Source of the DNA: Daphnia pulex
Lineage: Eukaryota > Arthropoda > Branchiopoda > Diplostraca > Daphniidae
Assembly: GCF_021134715.1 (NCBI RefSeq)
Contig: NC_060017.1
Coordinates: 7,378,001-7,442,000 of the forward strand
Length of the DNA stretch: 64,000 nucleotides
Direction: 5' to 3'
Position 1 is the first letter of the stretch; each line of letters starts with the position of its first letter. The position numbers and the translations under genes are program-made. Shown here in pieces: positions 44,176-56,174 of the stretch. The notes under the pieces were generated by a model. It was not told the DNA's origin. It saw nothing but the letters and a program-made list of their open reading frames with translations, and did not search any database.

Positions 44176-45822
44176 AAACAATTCTACATAAATTTTGCTA
44201 TTAATATTGATGATTCTGTTAAAGGTAATGAAAAACGTACGAAGAAATAACTATAAATAATTTATATAGTTTATTTTCATTCATTGATTTTCGTTGATTT
44301 TAACCATACATTTTACAATTCATTCATTTGTTTATTGAACTTAGTCCGCTCGATTGCGACCGCACGGGGAAGTTAGACTTTATAAGTGACTTTTGCATGT
44401 TGCATCTTTAGATTTTTCTACGAATTTACAATCTGATTTTTTCCTAGGTGTACATTCTATGATGGACTTCCTTTTACTGGTTGCCTTTATTTCGTGATTT
44501 CAAGTATGAAATTGAGCTTTGCATGTCATGTAGGTTTATCTCGACCCAATTTTTTTATGTTTATAGCCCTACCATCAACTTATTTTTTTCAAATTCTAGA
44601 TGCATCCTGTTTCTAGGATTTATTCTAGATGAAATCCTCAAATCCCCCACCAGGTGCCACTGCAGTTTAATAACAACAATGACTGTTATGGTTAGTGCAC
44701 GGTTATGTTACTGTCTTTCACGTTTCGATGAGTATAAAGTGAACTATTAAACATTTCAAAAAGTTGATTAAGTAGCAAAATGTGGTAAAGCAGATTAAGT
44801 GTGAAACCAACATTATAGGTATTCTGCTTAGTTGATTTAACAATTTGTATTTTTTATTTCCTTGACTTGCAATGCAATCTCACACTTATCAATTCTTTTG
44901 ATGTCTGATTTTTTGAAACAGTGAGATCCTTGTGAATGGAAAATAGCATGATCCAGGCTGTTCTTCAATTGCAAAGAAAGAGAATTATGATTGAAACAAA
45001 TGCAAAATTTCCAACTGGAATTCTCTTCATATTCGTGGTGTAAGTTTTCCTGTAAGTTGTAGGCCCTACAGTAAACTTTATACTAATTCCTTTTACTTCT
45101 TCTTTTGATCATGATCAGAATTTTGGAATTCCAGAGAATAACACCTTAAAAAGAAAGAACTGTGGCTGTGCTAATGTAGCAGTATTGCGTGAGTAGGTTT
45201 ATTATTACCTGTTTTTGTTTGGTATGATTTTTTCTTATTTTAGTATAAGTCTCGATTTAGCTAGAGCAGGGATCCTTTTCATTTTGCTGTTTAAAATTTT
45301 AAACATCTCTTGTTTACAAGGCTAGACGATGGCTTAGATCGTTTTTCATCAGTCAGAAAAAAAAACAGTAGTTTCACTGTTTCAGTTACTTTTACTTTAC
45401 GCAATTCTAAAGACATTTATCGGCAGTTAACGTTAGATAATTTTGTGTGATAACTGACCGTAAGCCACAAAGCTCAATTGTTAGACTTTGGTAATTTGCT
45501 TGCCTACTTTCGGATTTTAAAGGAGTTAGTACTTCATTTAGTACTTATTAGACGCCCAAAAGAACTAACAGTTGAATGTGAAATTCGGCTTTTTCCTGAA
45601 TTAATCCTGAATTAATTTCCTGAATTTTTACTGAACTACAGGATATGGCATAAGACAACAATTAGTGCATATTCTTGATTTGCTGATTTGATTCAATATT
45701 TTTGAAGTGCTCTCCATTATTTTTTGTTGACTTGTTTCTCTACGCCTCATAATAGCATCATGCTTGTTATTGATTATGATTGTTCTTGTTATTGATCAAA
45801 TCCTACTTAAATCTCCTTTTAG

Positions 45823-46765
45823 GTGAATCTGTTGCCGCCATTCCATAGACTGACCCATTGGAATGGTGAAACTGGCGAGTAAACGCTGAAATTCAAGAAA
45901 ATTATGTTGATGTAGATAAATTAAAAGTGCATATCTAGGCTCCCTTCTTTTCTGTGGCCCCATTTTCCTAACTAACCACTAACCAACGCCCGCCAGTGGT
46001 CACTCACCCGCTGTGAAACCAGGAGGAGGGGAGGGCTCTGGTCGAACGGGGACTTGGAAGGCGCATGATCCGACGAAAACTTTTAGAGGGTCATGAGTCT
46101 AACCCGGAAGCCTAGTAGTGACTAATCGCTCCCCAGTAAAACTTGCCTCGCACTCTTCTCTCCTCTTCCATTTCCAGGTAATCTCCCTGGATCTACGCCG
46201 ACACTGCATGTGTGAGTTTTAGCAAGCAATCCGCCACCCAATTTGACAAAAAGTGATAGTTTGTTTTCACGGAAATTGCGTCAGGCGGTTAAAAATTGTC
46301 TAGTTCAACAATCTCATGTAGAAATTTGCATCTAGTCTACTGGTGCACTTTGCGATTCTTTAAGCTTGATTGATTTAGGTGATGTGTTAAAATCAATTGT
46401 GGGTAGCTTAAAAATTGAACTAATTCGCTTTTTCAGAATATTTTGAAGATAGATCACAAGAAAGTCTAAAAACAACAAAGTGATCCAAAACCAAAATATT
46501 CAGAAAAAGTTAGTTCAATTGTTTAGCTACCCACAATTGCTTTTAACACATCACCTAAATTAATCAAGCTTAAAGAATCGCAATTTGCACCAGTAGACTA
46601 GATGCAAATTTCTACATGAGATTGTTGAACTAGAAATTTTTTAACCGTCTGACGCAATTTCCGTGAAAACAAACTATCACTTTTTGTCAAATTGGGTGGC
46701 GGATTGCTTGCTAAAAAGCCTCGCACAAAAAAAACTGTCTTGAACCGGACGCTCTGTTTAATGAA
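45823..46765 (+). repeat. Duplicated non-coding block, copy 2 (interrupted)
   Basis: Second copy of the block at 43727-44175, about 2.1 kb downstream and in the same orientation. It also starts after an acceptor-like TCTCCTTTTAG. Near its 3' end it is split by the 500 bp foldback element at 46217-46716. After it the match resumes (TTGAACCGG, then a TTTAATGAATTG tail). Confidence 0.7.
46217..46716. mobile_element. 500 bp foldback element
   Basis: Arms 46217-46455 and 46482-46716 are reverse complements of about 235 bp around a ~26 bp centre. The outer ends are TTTTAGCAAGCAATCC and GGATTGCTTGCTAAAA. It carries no ORF. No clear target-site duplication is visible, but its position within copy 2 of the duplicated block shows it is an insertion. 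Foldback MITE is the best guess. Confidence 0.8.
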
Positions 46766-48805
46766 TTGTTTATTTTGTTCGTGTTCCAGAATAAATATAG
46801 TTGACGCATTTTATATACAATGACATTTTATTTATTTATACATGAATACGACTATACCTATACAACAATTGTGACAATTGGATGTTGGAGATTATGGGGT
46901 TTGAGGAATGGATGTGGGAATTTATGTCGGGGTTTGAGGAATGGATGTGTAAGTGGAGAAGGTTATATGGGTTAACAACAGATTTTATCACCTGCATATT
47001 CATTTAAAAAATAATAAAATATACCGAACTTGTTTTAGTAAATGATAATCAAATATCCCACCCCAACTTCCTCCTCATTCCCCAATCGCGGACATGTTTA
47101 TTATTTGTTTGACATAAACCTCCCCGTATAACTTTTTTTTGTTTCTTCTCAACATATAAAAGGTAAACTGCAAAGAAACAATTAGCAATAAAACACAATA
47201 CTGGATGTAACTTCTGTAGCACAAAACCAGCACCTTGGATGCACAAGAAACAGCAACTTGATGCAGATATCTTTCACCACCATAGGCTGCAACAACACGC
47301 CACATTGGACAGCAACACCACCCCACCATGTAAACATGAACCTATAACCAAAATAAAATTAATCTTCAGCATCATTGGAAATCCTGTACGAAACCAAAAA
47401 TAATATGCTACATTATATCACTTCAAAGTTCAAATATTCAACCCAAATATTATATGGCAACATTATATTATACCTATCATTGAAACTCAAATTTATATGA
47501 AACTAGATGACTCATTTAAGATTTAAATACAAATTCATTGAAACTTTAAAGAATACTCTACAGTGGAACAAATAAACTAAACCTCTTTCAGTATCTGCCT
47601 TTCTTGCTTACAACAAACCCCCCTTTAAAAAATCCATAACAGAACACAACCCTGAAGGAAATAGCTGTTGACTTGACAAAATCCCAAAATGTTAAAACTA
47701 ACCAACGAATGCATAGAATTAATAAACAGATGGGAAACTAATTGAAAGATTGCCAATTTTGAAAAGCAAACATTTCCTGAATTAACTAAAACTCTTCCAT
47801 CCTGGTTATCACAGTGGAAGCATGACTAACAGCGGGATTATTAGGTCTCAAGGGGAAATGGCAACAGAAAACAAGGAAGCCCAGGTATCACATTAATTTA
47901 TCAAATCATATTACCAAATTATGATCTTTCACCAAGTGTTCTCTTCCATCATGGCATCATCAGAATCATCAGATGTTGCCTTGTTGGCTAATGAGCAAAA
48001 CTAAGAGAATACAAAGACTTTATCCATTAATGCTTAATTTTCTATGCAAAAAATGTCACACAACTTACAATTTAGTGAATTTCAGGTTGTTCAGTGTTAA
48101 GTTCAGAAGTGATATCTCCAGATTCTCGACCCATCCAACATTATTTCGTTTTCCATCTTGTCACTCTAAAGTTTTGTTTTCTCTCCTTCCTCCTTAATAC
48201 GAGTTTTGATTGAACTCTATATTGTCTGGAGTTTGCTTTAACAGCTTCGCGTTAAATAAAGCCGACCGATGATTTCTGGAAGGAAAACATCACTTCCTTC
48301 TGTCCAGAACAAAATGACGTGTAACATGCTGTCTGCTGTCAATGGCTAAAACTTATTCGCCGTGCGCCATCTAGGGACAAATAAAAACATTTACGTTAAA
48401 ATATTGTAAGCTACCTGCGTTGCAAGGCATGTTTGTGATTGAATTTTTCATTAAAAAAAAGTTTGGAAAAAAATTATATTAAATCTACAAATAGCTTTTT
48501 TTTATTAAAGCTTAGCTCAAATTAAAATACCTAGTGCTATACGCTACACCTAGGTCTCTGAATTTCGAATTCAAGCAATAAGCCAACAGCCCAACACACA
48601 ATAATACTGCGTCACTGCATGTCAACAATTAGATGGATAAATCGGACTGTCTATTAGGAACACGAATGAAGTTTAGGTTTTTTTTTTTTACCAAGAAGTT
48701 TTCGTCATCTTGTGTGGTGCCGTGGTCGACCTGCAGGTTTTCCAATGTTAACGACTTTTCCTCTTTTTCCACGCTGATCGACGATCGATTAGAAATTGTG
48801 ATCTG
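46766..48805. other. No gene identified
   Basis: AT-rich. A short direct repeat GGGGTTTGAGGAATGGATGTG occurs at about 46897 and 46931. A minus-strand CTAGATGGCGC motif (48364-48377) resembles the promoter-associated motifs elsewhere in the window. No convincing coding exon was found on either strand. Confidence 0.35.
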
Positions 48806-49055
48806 TTAGTTGACGTCGGTAGTCACTGAATTTTCTTCGATTACTATTAGGATGGTGGCGTCAGGAGTAGCCGATGCAATTAGGATTAGTCTTTGCCTTG
48901 TTCCACACGAGATCTTTTCTCTTCTGACACATCGCTCACCAATTTGACTGCTTTTTTTTCGATTTGGTTTCTTGTCAGTTGTCTTCCACCAGTTTGCTGT
49001 AAGTTCCGTTTTACTTTTCCGCACAATCTCACACAATTCAATTCTTTGGTCAAGT
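48806..49055 (-). CDS. Possible 3' exon of an unidentified gene
   Basis: Follows a good acceptor (TTTTTTATTTAG). The frame reads LDQRIELCEIVRKSKTELTA, then a basic NWWKTTDKKPNRKK stretch, and ends VTTDVN-stop at 48806. It looks protein-like but has no partner exon that I could join: upstream minus-strand candidates around 49850-49970 (MKWPVPTRQF) do not give a consistent phase. No family recognised. Confidence 0.25.
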
Positions 49056-50468
49056 CTAAATAAAAAATTACAGAATCATTAGAAAGGAACTTATGAATAT
49101 TTGTGGCAGAAAAATTTTAAAATTCTACATATACAAAAATCGGGTCCCTAAACCTAAACCAAGGATAGGACACGAACTAAAAGACCCATCGTCAGGGTAT
49201 CACCATATTCATAACACACTAAAAAGAACCTGATTCATAAATGTGTCTCTACTTATGGGGGTTACCCTAATGGGAAAGATTCACCCTGTTTTACCAGTTG
49301 GTTAAATATGACTTGATTTGACTTTATTACCTAGCTCAACTGGTAGAAATTATTCTGTTGCACATTGCAACAAAATTTTGCCTGGATTTCAACACTCAGA
49401 CAGATTTTCTTTACTGGATCATGCTGGATCATCAAATGACAGGAGTGGAGAATAAGTTGATGCGAGTTATTGTTACACCGAGTCATTCAAGAGAACTGAG
49501 ATCTTCTAGATAGCAGAAACAATTTCAGTCAGGTAGTGACATTGAGTTTGGCTTTCAAGAAATAAGAATTAAAAAAGAAAAGAAAAACAATTCTAATTTT
49601 GACTAAGTGAATAAATCACCTCATTTGCAATTACTTTGGTCCATGGTCAGCTGAAAAGAGCCAGGAACTTCAGCTGAAGGAAGCAGTAGTAAAGTTCACA
49701 GTACTGATATATAAGCCAACAGAGAATTCTGAAAGAGATTTCAGCATTTAAAAAAAACTTAACATTATGGTAAAACTTAACATTATGGTTCACCCCCCTA
49801 AAACGAAAGTTTTTCAAAAATTGCCTAATATTTGAAGCAACTCTACGCTGTGCCTCCAGAAATTCTACAATAAACATATACCGGGCAATCTTAGAAACAA
49901 AGTGATAAAAGTTTAGATAAACTCCATCATACATACAAAACTGTCGTGTTGGTACTGGCCACTTCATTTTTTATTTCAGCAGCACCCAAGTCACATGAGG
50001 AGTATCCTAATGCCCCGTTTCGCCTACTTTTAACGGCCAGAACAAACTTATTACTCCATCAGCAGACAGAAACCGGAAAGAGAAGACTGCCCACACGAAC
50101 GCCCAGAACAAAAAGACACAACACACTTGCTCCTAACAAAGTGTCAACACAAAAATAAAGCGAGGACTAACCCCCAAACTTTACCGTTTACCGTCTCAAC
50201 AGTCAACAAACAATAACTATGGCAACACTACTAGTGCTCAATAGCTCAATCCCTAAACACACTCAAAATTGCGTCCTTAGTACCGAAAGCGGCCACTTTA
50301 AACAACTTTCGGCGCGAACACAAAAGATTTGTATAGAATAGCATTAAAAACACAACGTAATTATTTAAACTGAGTAATTATTGATATTTTTTACACTACA
50401 TAAAATAAAAGCATACACGATAACCATTCATTAACAAACAATGAAACAAGTTGTCATTGCTAAAAAAC
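49056..50468. other. Intergenic, no gene supported
   Basis: A box-A-like TAGCTCAACTGG near 49333 and a weak box-B-like stretch 40-50 bp later suggest a decayed tRNA-derived element. Otherwise only short ORFs occur. The end nearest 50468 is the MsrB 3' UTR. Confidence 0.3.
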
Positions 50469-51148
50469 CTAATTTTTTTCTTGGACGTCTTCTACCTTTG
50501 GTGCAAAATCAATGGCCACACTATTGATGCAAAAACGTTCTCCAGTTGGTTGTGGTCCATCTTGGAAAACATGGCCCAAATGAGCTTGACACTGAATTGA
50601 AAATCAATCAGAATAACGTTTTAATCTTTTTAACAAAAAATCTTTGGTTTATATAAATTGAAGCTCCAGGAACAGTTAACCGGACAGATTTTTATCTTTG
50701 TTATTTACCTTTGTGCACACCACTTCAATTCTAGGTCTTCCTTCGATGGAATCATCCGGTTTTCTCTCAACGGTTTCCTTTTCTGCTTCGTACGGAAGGG
50801 TTTTGTAGAACGATGGCCAACCGGAACCAGAGTCATATTTGGTTTCAGAGCTGAGGTTTACCAAGAAAGATTCAAAAATTACTATTAGAAACTAAGCCAA
50901 GGACTAAAGAACCGTTCATACCTGAATAGTGGATTGCTGCAAACGATACAAATGTAAGTCCCTACTTCGTGATGATCATTGAATTTTCCAGTAAAAGGCT
51001 TGAAAAGACAGACCATTTAAATCAAATTAAAATAGAAAACCTTAAATTTTTTCTTTACCTCTTCAGTGCCCGCTTCTTGCTTAACATGGTACTGTTCAGC
51101 CGTTAATTTTGTTGTCAAGTCTCTTCCGCACGATCCGCCGCAAGACAT
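50469..51148 (-). CDS. MsrB: Methionine-R-sulfoxide reductase B, cytosolic-type copy
   Basis: Exons: 51059-51148, 50922-50998, 50709-50850, 50469-50591 (143 residues). It reduces the R-epimer of methionine sulfoxide in proteins, using thioredoxin. Landmarks: two zinc-binding pairs CIVC and CTKC, the fold signature [14 protein letters not shown](Q)DGP and the catalytic Cys in [11 protein letters not shown]. It starts [10 protein letters not shown] with no targeting peptide, so it is likely cytosolic or nuclear. Intron positions and phases match the neighbouring MsrB gene exactly, showing tandem duplication. Confidence 0.95.
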
Positions 51149-51270
51149 AATTAGCTATTTATACACAATATTCACAATAGTGAGAAGTTTTACTTGCAAC
51201 TGTTACTCCGAATACAGGTAGAATGATTGAGATCTTCTTTTCAACTGGCATCTTATTCCAACGTCCGCCC

Positions 51271-51278
51271 CTTTTATA
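51271..51278 (-). promoter_or_regulatory. TATA box of the first MsrB gene
   Basis: TATAAAAG on the minus strand, followed by GGGGCGG, about 125 bp upstream of the ATG at 51148. It would place the transcription start near 51245. Confidence 0.5.
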
Positions 51279-51964
51279 AAACGCCAAATGTTGAGAGTTT
51301 GAGACTCGAAACTAAGAGAAATTATTATGCTGGCTTTTGAATTCTAGATGGTAAGCAATACGGAAACGCCAATCAGGATCCTTTGATAGGAATTCCAAAA
51401 GGCGCGTTAAAAAACCAGGAACAGCTCATTCTTGCGAAACCAGACGCGTGAATGGTGAATACAACAGCTTCGTTATCACGAAGATAAAAAGGAAGGTGTA
51501 ATTTACATAGCAACACAATAGAAGAAATCTATCTGGAATGAAAGCCCACAGTTCAGCATAAAGTTCTACGCATAGCACGGACAAGTGCAACGGGAAAATC
51601 ATGGTTTTAGTACTTAACGTATTACTTACTATATGCTTTATTCAGGTTTCCTAGTGAATTAATTATAAATTCAATAGATAATAGACAACCGTGCTCAGAA
51701 ATAAAATGCGACTGTTGATTGACGTTGCTTTGTTAGTATCAACACCATGTCGTTTGGAAAGTGGTGTTGTACATTTTCTGACTGAGAAGCAGTGAGTTGA
51801 GAGGAGCTTTCACAATAAGATTGTTATCCCTAAATTTTTCTTTAGTGCCATGTTAGTTGTAAATGATATAACTAGTAAAATATAATTAATTTTTATATAT
51901 TGTATGTGCTCACAGCAATTAATTGGTATACATGGTACATCAAGAAATGCAAACCCATCATTTG
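51279..51964. other. Spacer between the two MsrB genes
   Basis: Upstream flank of the first MsrB gene and 3' flank of the second. No ORF, repeat or RNA gene seen. Confidence 0.4.
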
Positions 51965-52810
51965 CTACTTATTTTCAATTCCCACAAAGCCTAAGGACGC
52001 AGAATTTATGCAAAAGCGTTCTCCTGTTGGCCTTGGGCCATCATCAAAAACATGACCAAGGTGTGCCCTACACTATTAAAGATTTAAACAGTTAAATTTT
52101 AAATAAGTCCAGCATTTTTCTGTTACTAGGTAAAACTTACATTTCTGCATACTACTTCCACCCTAATCATTCCATGTGAAGCATCTGATATACGTTCAAC
52201 ACTCTCAACAGATGGTGATAATTCAAGAGTTTTGTAGAATGATGGCCATCCTGAACCAGAATCATACTTTGTGTCAGAGCTAGAATTTAAAAAATCACAG
52301 AAAAATACAAAAGTAAGTACTTGTTGAAGTAACAAAAATCAAAACTCATTTTACCTAAAGAGTGGAGTGTCACAACAAACACAGGTATAAGTTCCTTTCT
52401 CGTGATGGTCATAAAAATTGCCAGTAAAAGCCTTCAAATATAAATTTAGTTTTGAAATGATTCTCAGAACTAACAATACAATTAGGTTTTACTATTTCAG
52501 TGCCTTTTTCTTGAGTCACTCTGAATTGCTGAGGTGTCAGTTTCTTTTGCAGATCTTGACAGGAACCTTTGCCTTGGCATGACATGTTTCTTTGATTATC
52601 TATTCAGAAATAAATACAAATAATGTTGCACTTTAAATGCTGTTGCTTACGTAACTAAAACTTACACGTAGACGAGACTGAACAAGTTAATCCTGCACTA
52701 GAGACCCGTTCGCAGAGCCTCACACTTTTACCTGTCCCTACAATTCTGCTGATTGTGCGACCAAACATCGCTAAGCATCTAGAAATAAATGTTCCAATCA
52801 CTGTAGCCAT
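51965..52810 (-). CDS. MsrB2: Methionine-R-sulfoxide reductase B with mitochondrial presequence
   Basis: Exons: 52666-52810, 52493-52599, 52355-52431, 52141-52279, 51965-52072 (191 residues). Same enzyme as its neighbour: CVCC and CRNC zinc pairs, [18 protein letters not shown] and the catalytic Cys in GERFCINS. The extra first exon encodes [20 protein letters not shown] and a further Arg/Ser-rich, nearly acid-free stretch, a typical mitochondrial targeting peptide. It joins in phase (T + AT) to the exon containing the inner MSCQGKGSC start at 52585. Two start sites could therefore yield mitochondrial and cytosolic forms. The leader exon is inferred from splice sites (ACGT|GTAAGT; CTGAATAG) and composition; the remaining four exons are certain. 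Confidence 0.9.
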
Positions 52811-53051
52811 ATGAGTTATGTAATCCTGATATCTGTAGCGTAAATATCTCCTGTGCAACGATGCCTCATTTTCTATTACGCAGTTGAAACGTTTTATGCA
52901 AGAAAAACAACCCTGGCCACAAATGTTCATTTAATCATACAGTAATTCTGATGATTATCTGATCAAGAAAGTAAATGCAAATTTAGCGATATCCAATATG
53001 TATTCAACAATTGCAACACGGTCGATACACACTGAAAATGCCTAACCAAAT

Positions 53052-55575
53052 TTAAGCCTTGGCGGGAGCTGCAGGGGTAGCGGCGGCAGCAGCAGCCGGG
53101 GTCTTGGTCTTCTTGGTAGGTCCCATAAACGAGGCCTTGTCTGCCGGAGTTTGGAATCTTCCGTGACCGAACTTGGAAGATGTGTCGATGAACTTGAGCT
53201 CGATCTTCTCCAAAGCAACACGCTTGGCACTGGTAACCAAAGCCTAGAAAGAAAAGAAACTATCACTTTATGATCTCATAAAACCTCTTCACTGTTGTAG
53301 CCTTGTAGGGGAAAATGCTTCAGTCCTATCATTAAATTTCACGTGGTTCTCATACAAAATATAGGCTCTTGGGTTTATCATCATCAGCGTCGCAATAAAT
53401 AAAAGTATAATAGAATTTGTATTCACCTTGCGAAGAGTGATGACACGCTTCTTGGGTCCCATGCAACATCCCTTGATCATAACGAAGTCATTATTGACCT
53501 CACCATAATGGGGGAAGCCACCCATGGGAGTGATGGACTTGTCTGTCAAATCGTACTCGGTAGCGGCGTTGTTCTTGATAACCTAGAACCAATAGAAAAT
53601 TGAGGTTAGTATAACTCTTAATTAAATAGTAGATATGAACTGTATCAAACCGAGGTGATCTACCATAGTAATTTAAGAACTACGGTTGAGCATAAGTGGT
53701 TAGACCCTCTTTAATTTACGAGATCCTCTAGCACCGGAATACTATACATTCGTTAGACCGGTGACTCTGAGGCTCGAAATGGAATAGAGAATTTACATAC
53801 CTTTCCTTTGCGAGTGTGGATACCCTTGCCGATACGGTAGATCTTTTTGTTCATTTCCGTACGGTGATGGTAACCCTTCTGACCGGCGCGAGCAACCGTG
53901 TACTGGACACGGGACGGATGCCAAGCTCCAATACAAGCGACCTTGCGGAGACCCTTGTGGGTCTTGCGAGGAAGCTTACGGGTATGCCAACGAGAAGTGA
54001 CACCTAAGAGAAAATGAGCATTTTAATTTAAGGTAAAAAACAAATTTAAGTAATTTAAAATTCTAAATAACGATCAAAAGGAAGGCAACATGGATTTCAA
54101 CACGGTACTCTGACAATGCTATTATAGCGGTTCTCATCATTTCGAATAATAAAAAGCAGAAAAGTATAACAAAACATTTCATTACCCTTGAATCCTTTGC
54201 CCTTAGTGACACCAATAACGTCAATCATCTCATCCTGAGCGAAGAGAGAGGTGATTGGAATGGTCTTCTCCAAGTGTTGACGGGCCCAGTCGACCTTTTG
54301 GCGGATGGTGCCTCCGTTGACTTGGATTTCCATCATATGGGCTTTCTTTTGACGTTGTCGGAGAAGTTTCATCTGCAATAAGAGAAAAAAAAATGACGTC
54401 AAAATTACAAAACGAGAATTTTGCAGAATACCAACCTGAGTGTGAGCGATGACACGGATCACTTTGCAGTAACGTTTCATGGCCCTCAGCTCCTTTTCAA
54501 TGACTTTCTTGCCCAAGTCATCTTGCCACTTCTTTGAAGCCTTGGTGAAAGCCTTCTTCTTGGATTTGTACCTTCAAGATAAGATACCGTGGTAAAAAGA
54601 ATCCTTCATGGGCACAAGCCTCATCAGTTAAAAACTGAGCGGAGACTGTAGACCCAATTGGATGTGAAGCTCATGGACACTTGGTCAGAGGAGCTGGAGT
54701 ATTAATGAGCATTTACTATTTGAAAAGGTCTTAGATAGTCATCAGTTCGCCCTAGTTCAAGCAAAGTCTGTCTTCAGGCATTTAGCTCAGGAACCATATT
54801 AAATCATCACTTGACCATCTTAAGACCAGGCAAGAAAAGTCAAGTACCAGTTCTTGTAGAAACGACGACGGCAGTCCTCGCCGATATGTTCGGCCCAGAC
54901 AGTTTTCAAAGCACGAAGACCTTTGGGGGTAGCAACATAACCAACAATGCCCACGATGACCATTGGTGGTGTTTCCAAGATGGTAACCGCCTCAACAACT
55001 TCCTTCTTGTTGACCTCTACAGTTTGAGAAAGAGAAATTAGTCTCTGCCATTGATATGTCAGCTTTGCGAGTAGTTTTTCAGCATGTTCCTAAGTGAAAT
55101 TTGACAGGTAACGAAACTTACTTGAGCCAGGTTTGTCGCATTCACGAACAATATGGGTCATGCCAGCTTTGTAAGCCAAGAAAGCAGTCAAGTGGATAGG
55201 TTTCTTGGGATCATCATGGGGGAAGGACTTTACGCGACCACGATGTGAGCGACAACGCTTCTTGGGGTAGAATCCCATGGAGCCATGGCGAGGCGCGCTA
55301 AATTTCCGGTGAGACTGTAATTACAAAGCATGAATTAATAAAACGAAACCATAATAAATTACAATTGTACTAATAAAAATTCCACTCGACGAAAACAATG
55401 CTTCAACAAGATTAAAATTCTAGTAAAAAATTCACATTTCTTGACACATATTAAAGTCTAACAGCACATTGAACTTTTGCCAAATACAATATCAACAATT
55501 TACGTGAATCAAAAGTTTAATACGCTCGATGTTTAAAGATAAAATATTTCTTTTAAGTGAGCACTGACTTACCAT
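53052..55575 (-). CDS. RpL3: 60S ribosomal protein L3 (uL3)
   Basis: Exons: 55573-55575 (ATG only), 55122-55314, 54848-55016, 54436-54571, 54186-54372, 53801-54003, 53427-53582, 53052-53243 (412 residues). uL3 lines the entrance to the peptidyl-transferase centre. The sequence follows the family throughout: [32 protein letters not shown], the W-loop [17 protein letters not shown] with the conserved histidine in the [14 protein letters not shown] region, and [20 protein letters not shown]. The initiator ATG stands alone at the end of exon 1, as is common in ribosomal protein genes. The Ala/Pro/Lys C-terminus is normal for arthropods. Two or three introns hold snoRNA-like sequences. It is divergent from NDUFB10. 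Confidence 0.97.
53317..53388 (-). ncRNA. Candidate box C/D snoRNA in an RpL3 intron
   Basis: A 72 nt sequence on the gene strand opens GCTGATGATGA (C box) and closes ACTGA-AGC (D box). The outer GCT/AGC can pair as a terminal stem. Size and box spacing are typical. Vertebrate RPL3 introns host C/D snoRNAs, so the context is right. The guide target is not identified. Confidence 0.5.
53638..53770 (-). ncRNA. Candidate H/ACA snoRNA in an RpL3 intron
   Basis: In the intron between exons 53801-54003 and 53427-53582, the gene strand shows a first hairpin (CACCGG...CCGGTG), an ANANNA-like hinge AAATTA, and a second hairpin (ACCGTAGT...ACTATGGT). The 3' end is GATACAGTTC, with ACA a few bases from the end. 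Total length about 133 nt fits the class. Guide pockets were not assigned. Confidence 0.35.
54738..54814 (-). ncRNA. Candidate box C/D snoRNA in RpL3 intron 3
   Basis: On the gene strand: C box GTGATGA (54810-54804), D' CTGA (54790-54787), C' TGAAGAC (about 54776-54770) and D box CTGA (54745-54742). The flanks GTCA and TGAC can pair as a terminal stem. All four boxes are in the right order within 77 nt. This is the strongest of the snoRNA candidates. Target not identified. Confidence 0.6.
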
Positions 55576-55587
55576 TGCTTTAGAATG

Positions 55588-55640
55588 CCGGAAAGAGATG
55601 TACAGGAAAGTAACCAGCACACCGGTACATATATATATAG
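55588..55640 (-). promoter_or_regulatory. RpL3 promoter: TATA plus TOP/TCT start
   Basis: On the gene strand a TATATATATA run lies at about 55629-55640. CTCTTTCCGG follows at 55597-55588, about 30-40 bp further. A pyrimidine-rich start of this kind (TOP/TCT) is the usual initiator of ribosomal protein genes. The 5' UTR would be about 20 bases. Confidence 0.55.
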
Positions 55641-56174
55641 TTTTGCCTCATGCAGTAACCAGCATTGCCAACTCGTCTTTGAAATTCACCCAACTTTTTA
55701 CAGCTGCCGCCAGCCGCCGCCACCCGCTTGAAATTAAATTATGATTAAAACAAATAACTTGTATTGTTAACTGAATTTTGAATTGTTAGTAACCTAAAAT
55801 ATTTTTTTCTTTTACAACATGGAATTAAAAAGTGATTTTCTAATAATTCTAGCATTTTAACGATTTTGCTTTCCAGCCTATTCAAGTTTGCACAACGCTG
55901 ACTCATTAGATCGGATTCCCTTCGTGCCCCACTTTATTTCTATTTCATTTGGACTGCGAAATCATTTTCGATTCTAATTCAAAAAGAAATTCAAAAATGA
56001 TTCTGAAAATCTGAATTCTCGATTAACGGAATTTCTGAAATGGCAATGCTGATAGAGAGACGGAAAGTATGGCCGACTAGTTCGTCGTCTGTCACGAAAA
56101 CCTTAGAAAAACAGGCAATTTTTCGTCAATTTCAAACTCGAATTCAATAATTTACTTAATAACCCTAAGTTAAA
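55641..56174. other. Divergent spacer between RpL3 and NDUFB10
   Basis: About 530 bp with short CCGCC runs near 55707 and otherwise AT-rich sequence. No gene seen. It presumably carries upstream elements of both housekeeping genes. Confidence 0.4.

Noticed and set aside
49331-49400. tRNA gene
   Set aside because: A box-A-like TAGCTCAACTGG is present, but no acceptor stem or proper T-arm; at most a decayed tRNA-derived repeat.
49647-49967. 106-codon frame MKWPVPTRQF...
   Set aside because: No usable donor joins it to the possible exon at 48806-49055 in phase; the latter half is low-complexity AT-rich sequence.
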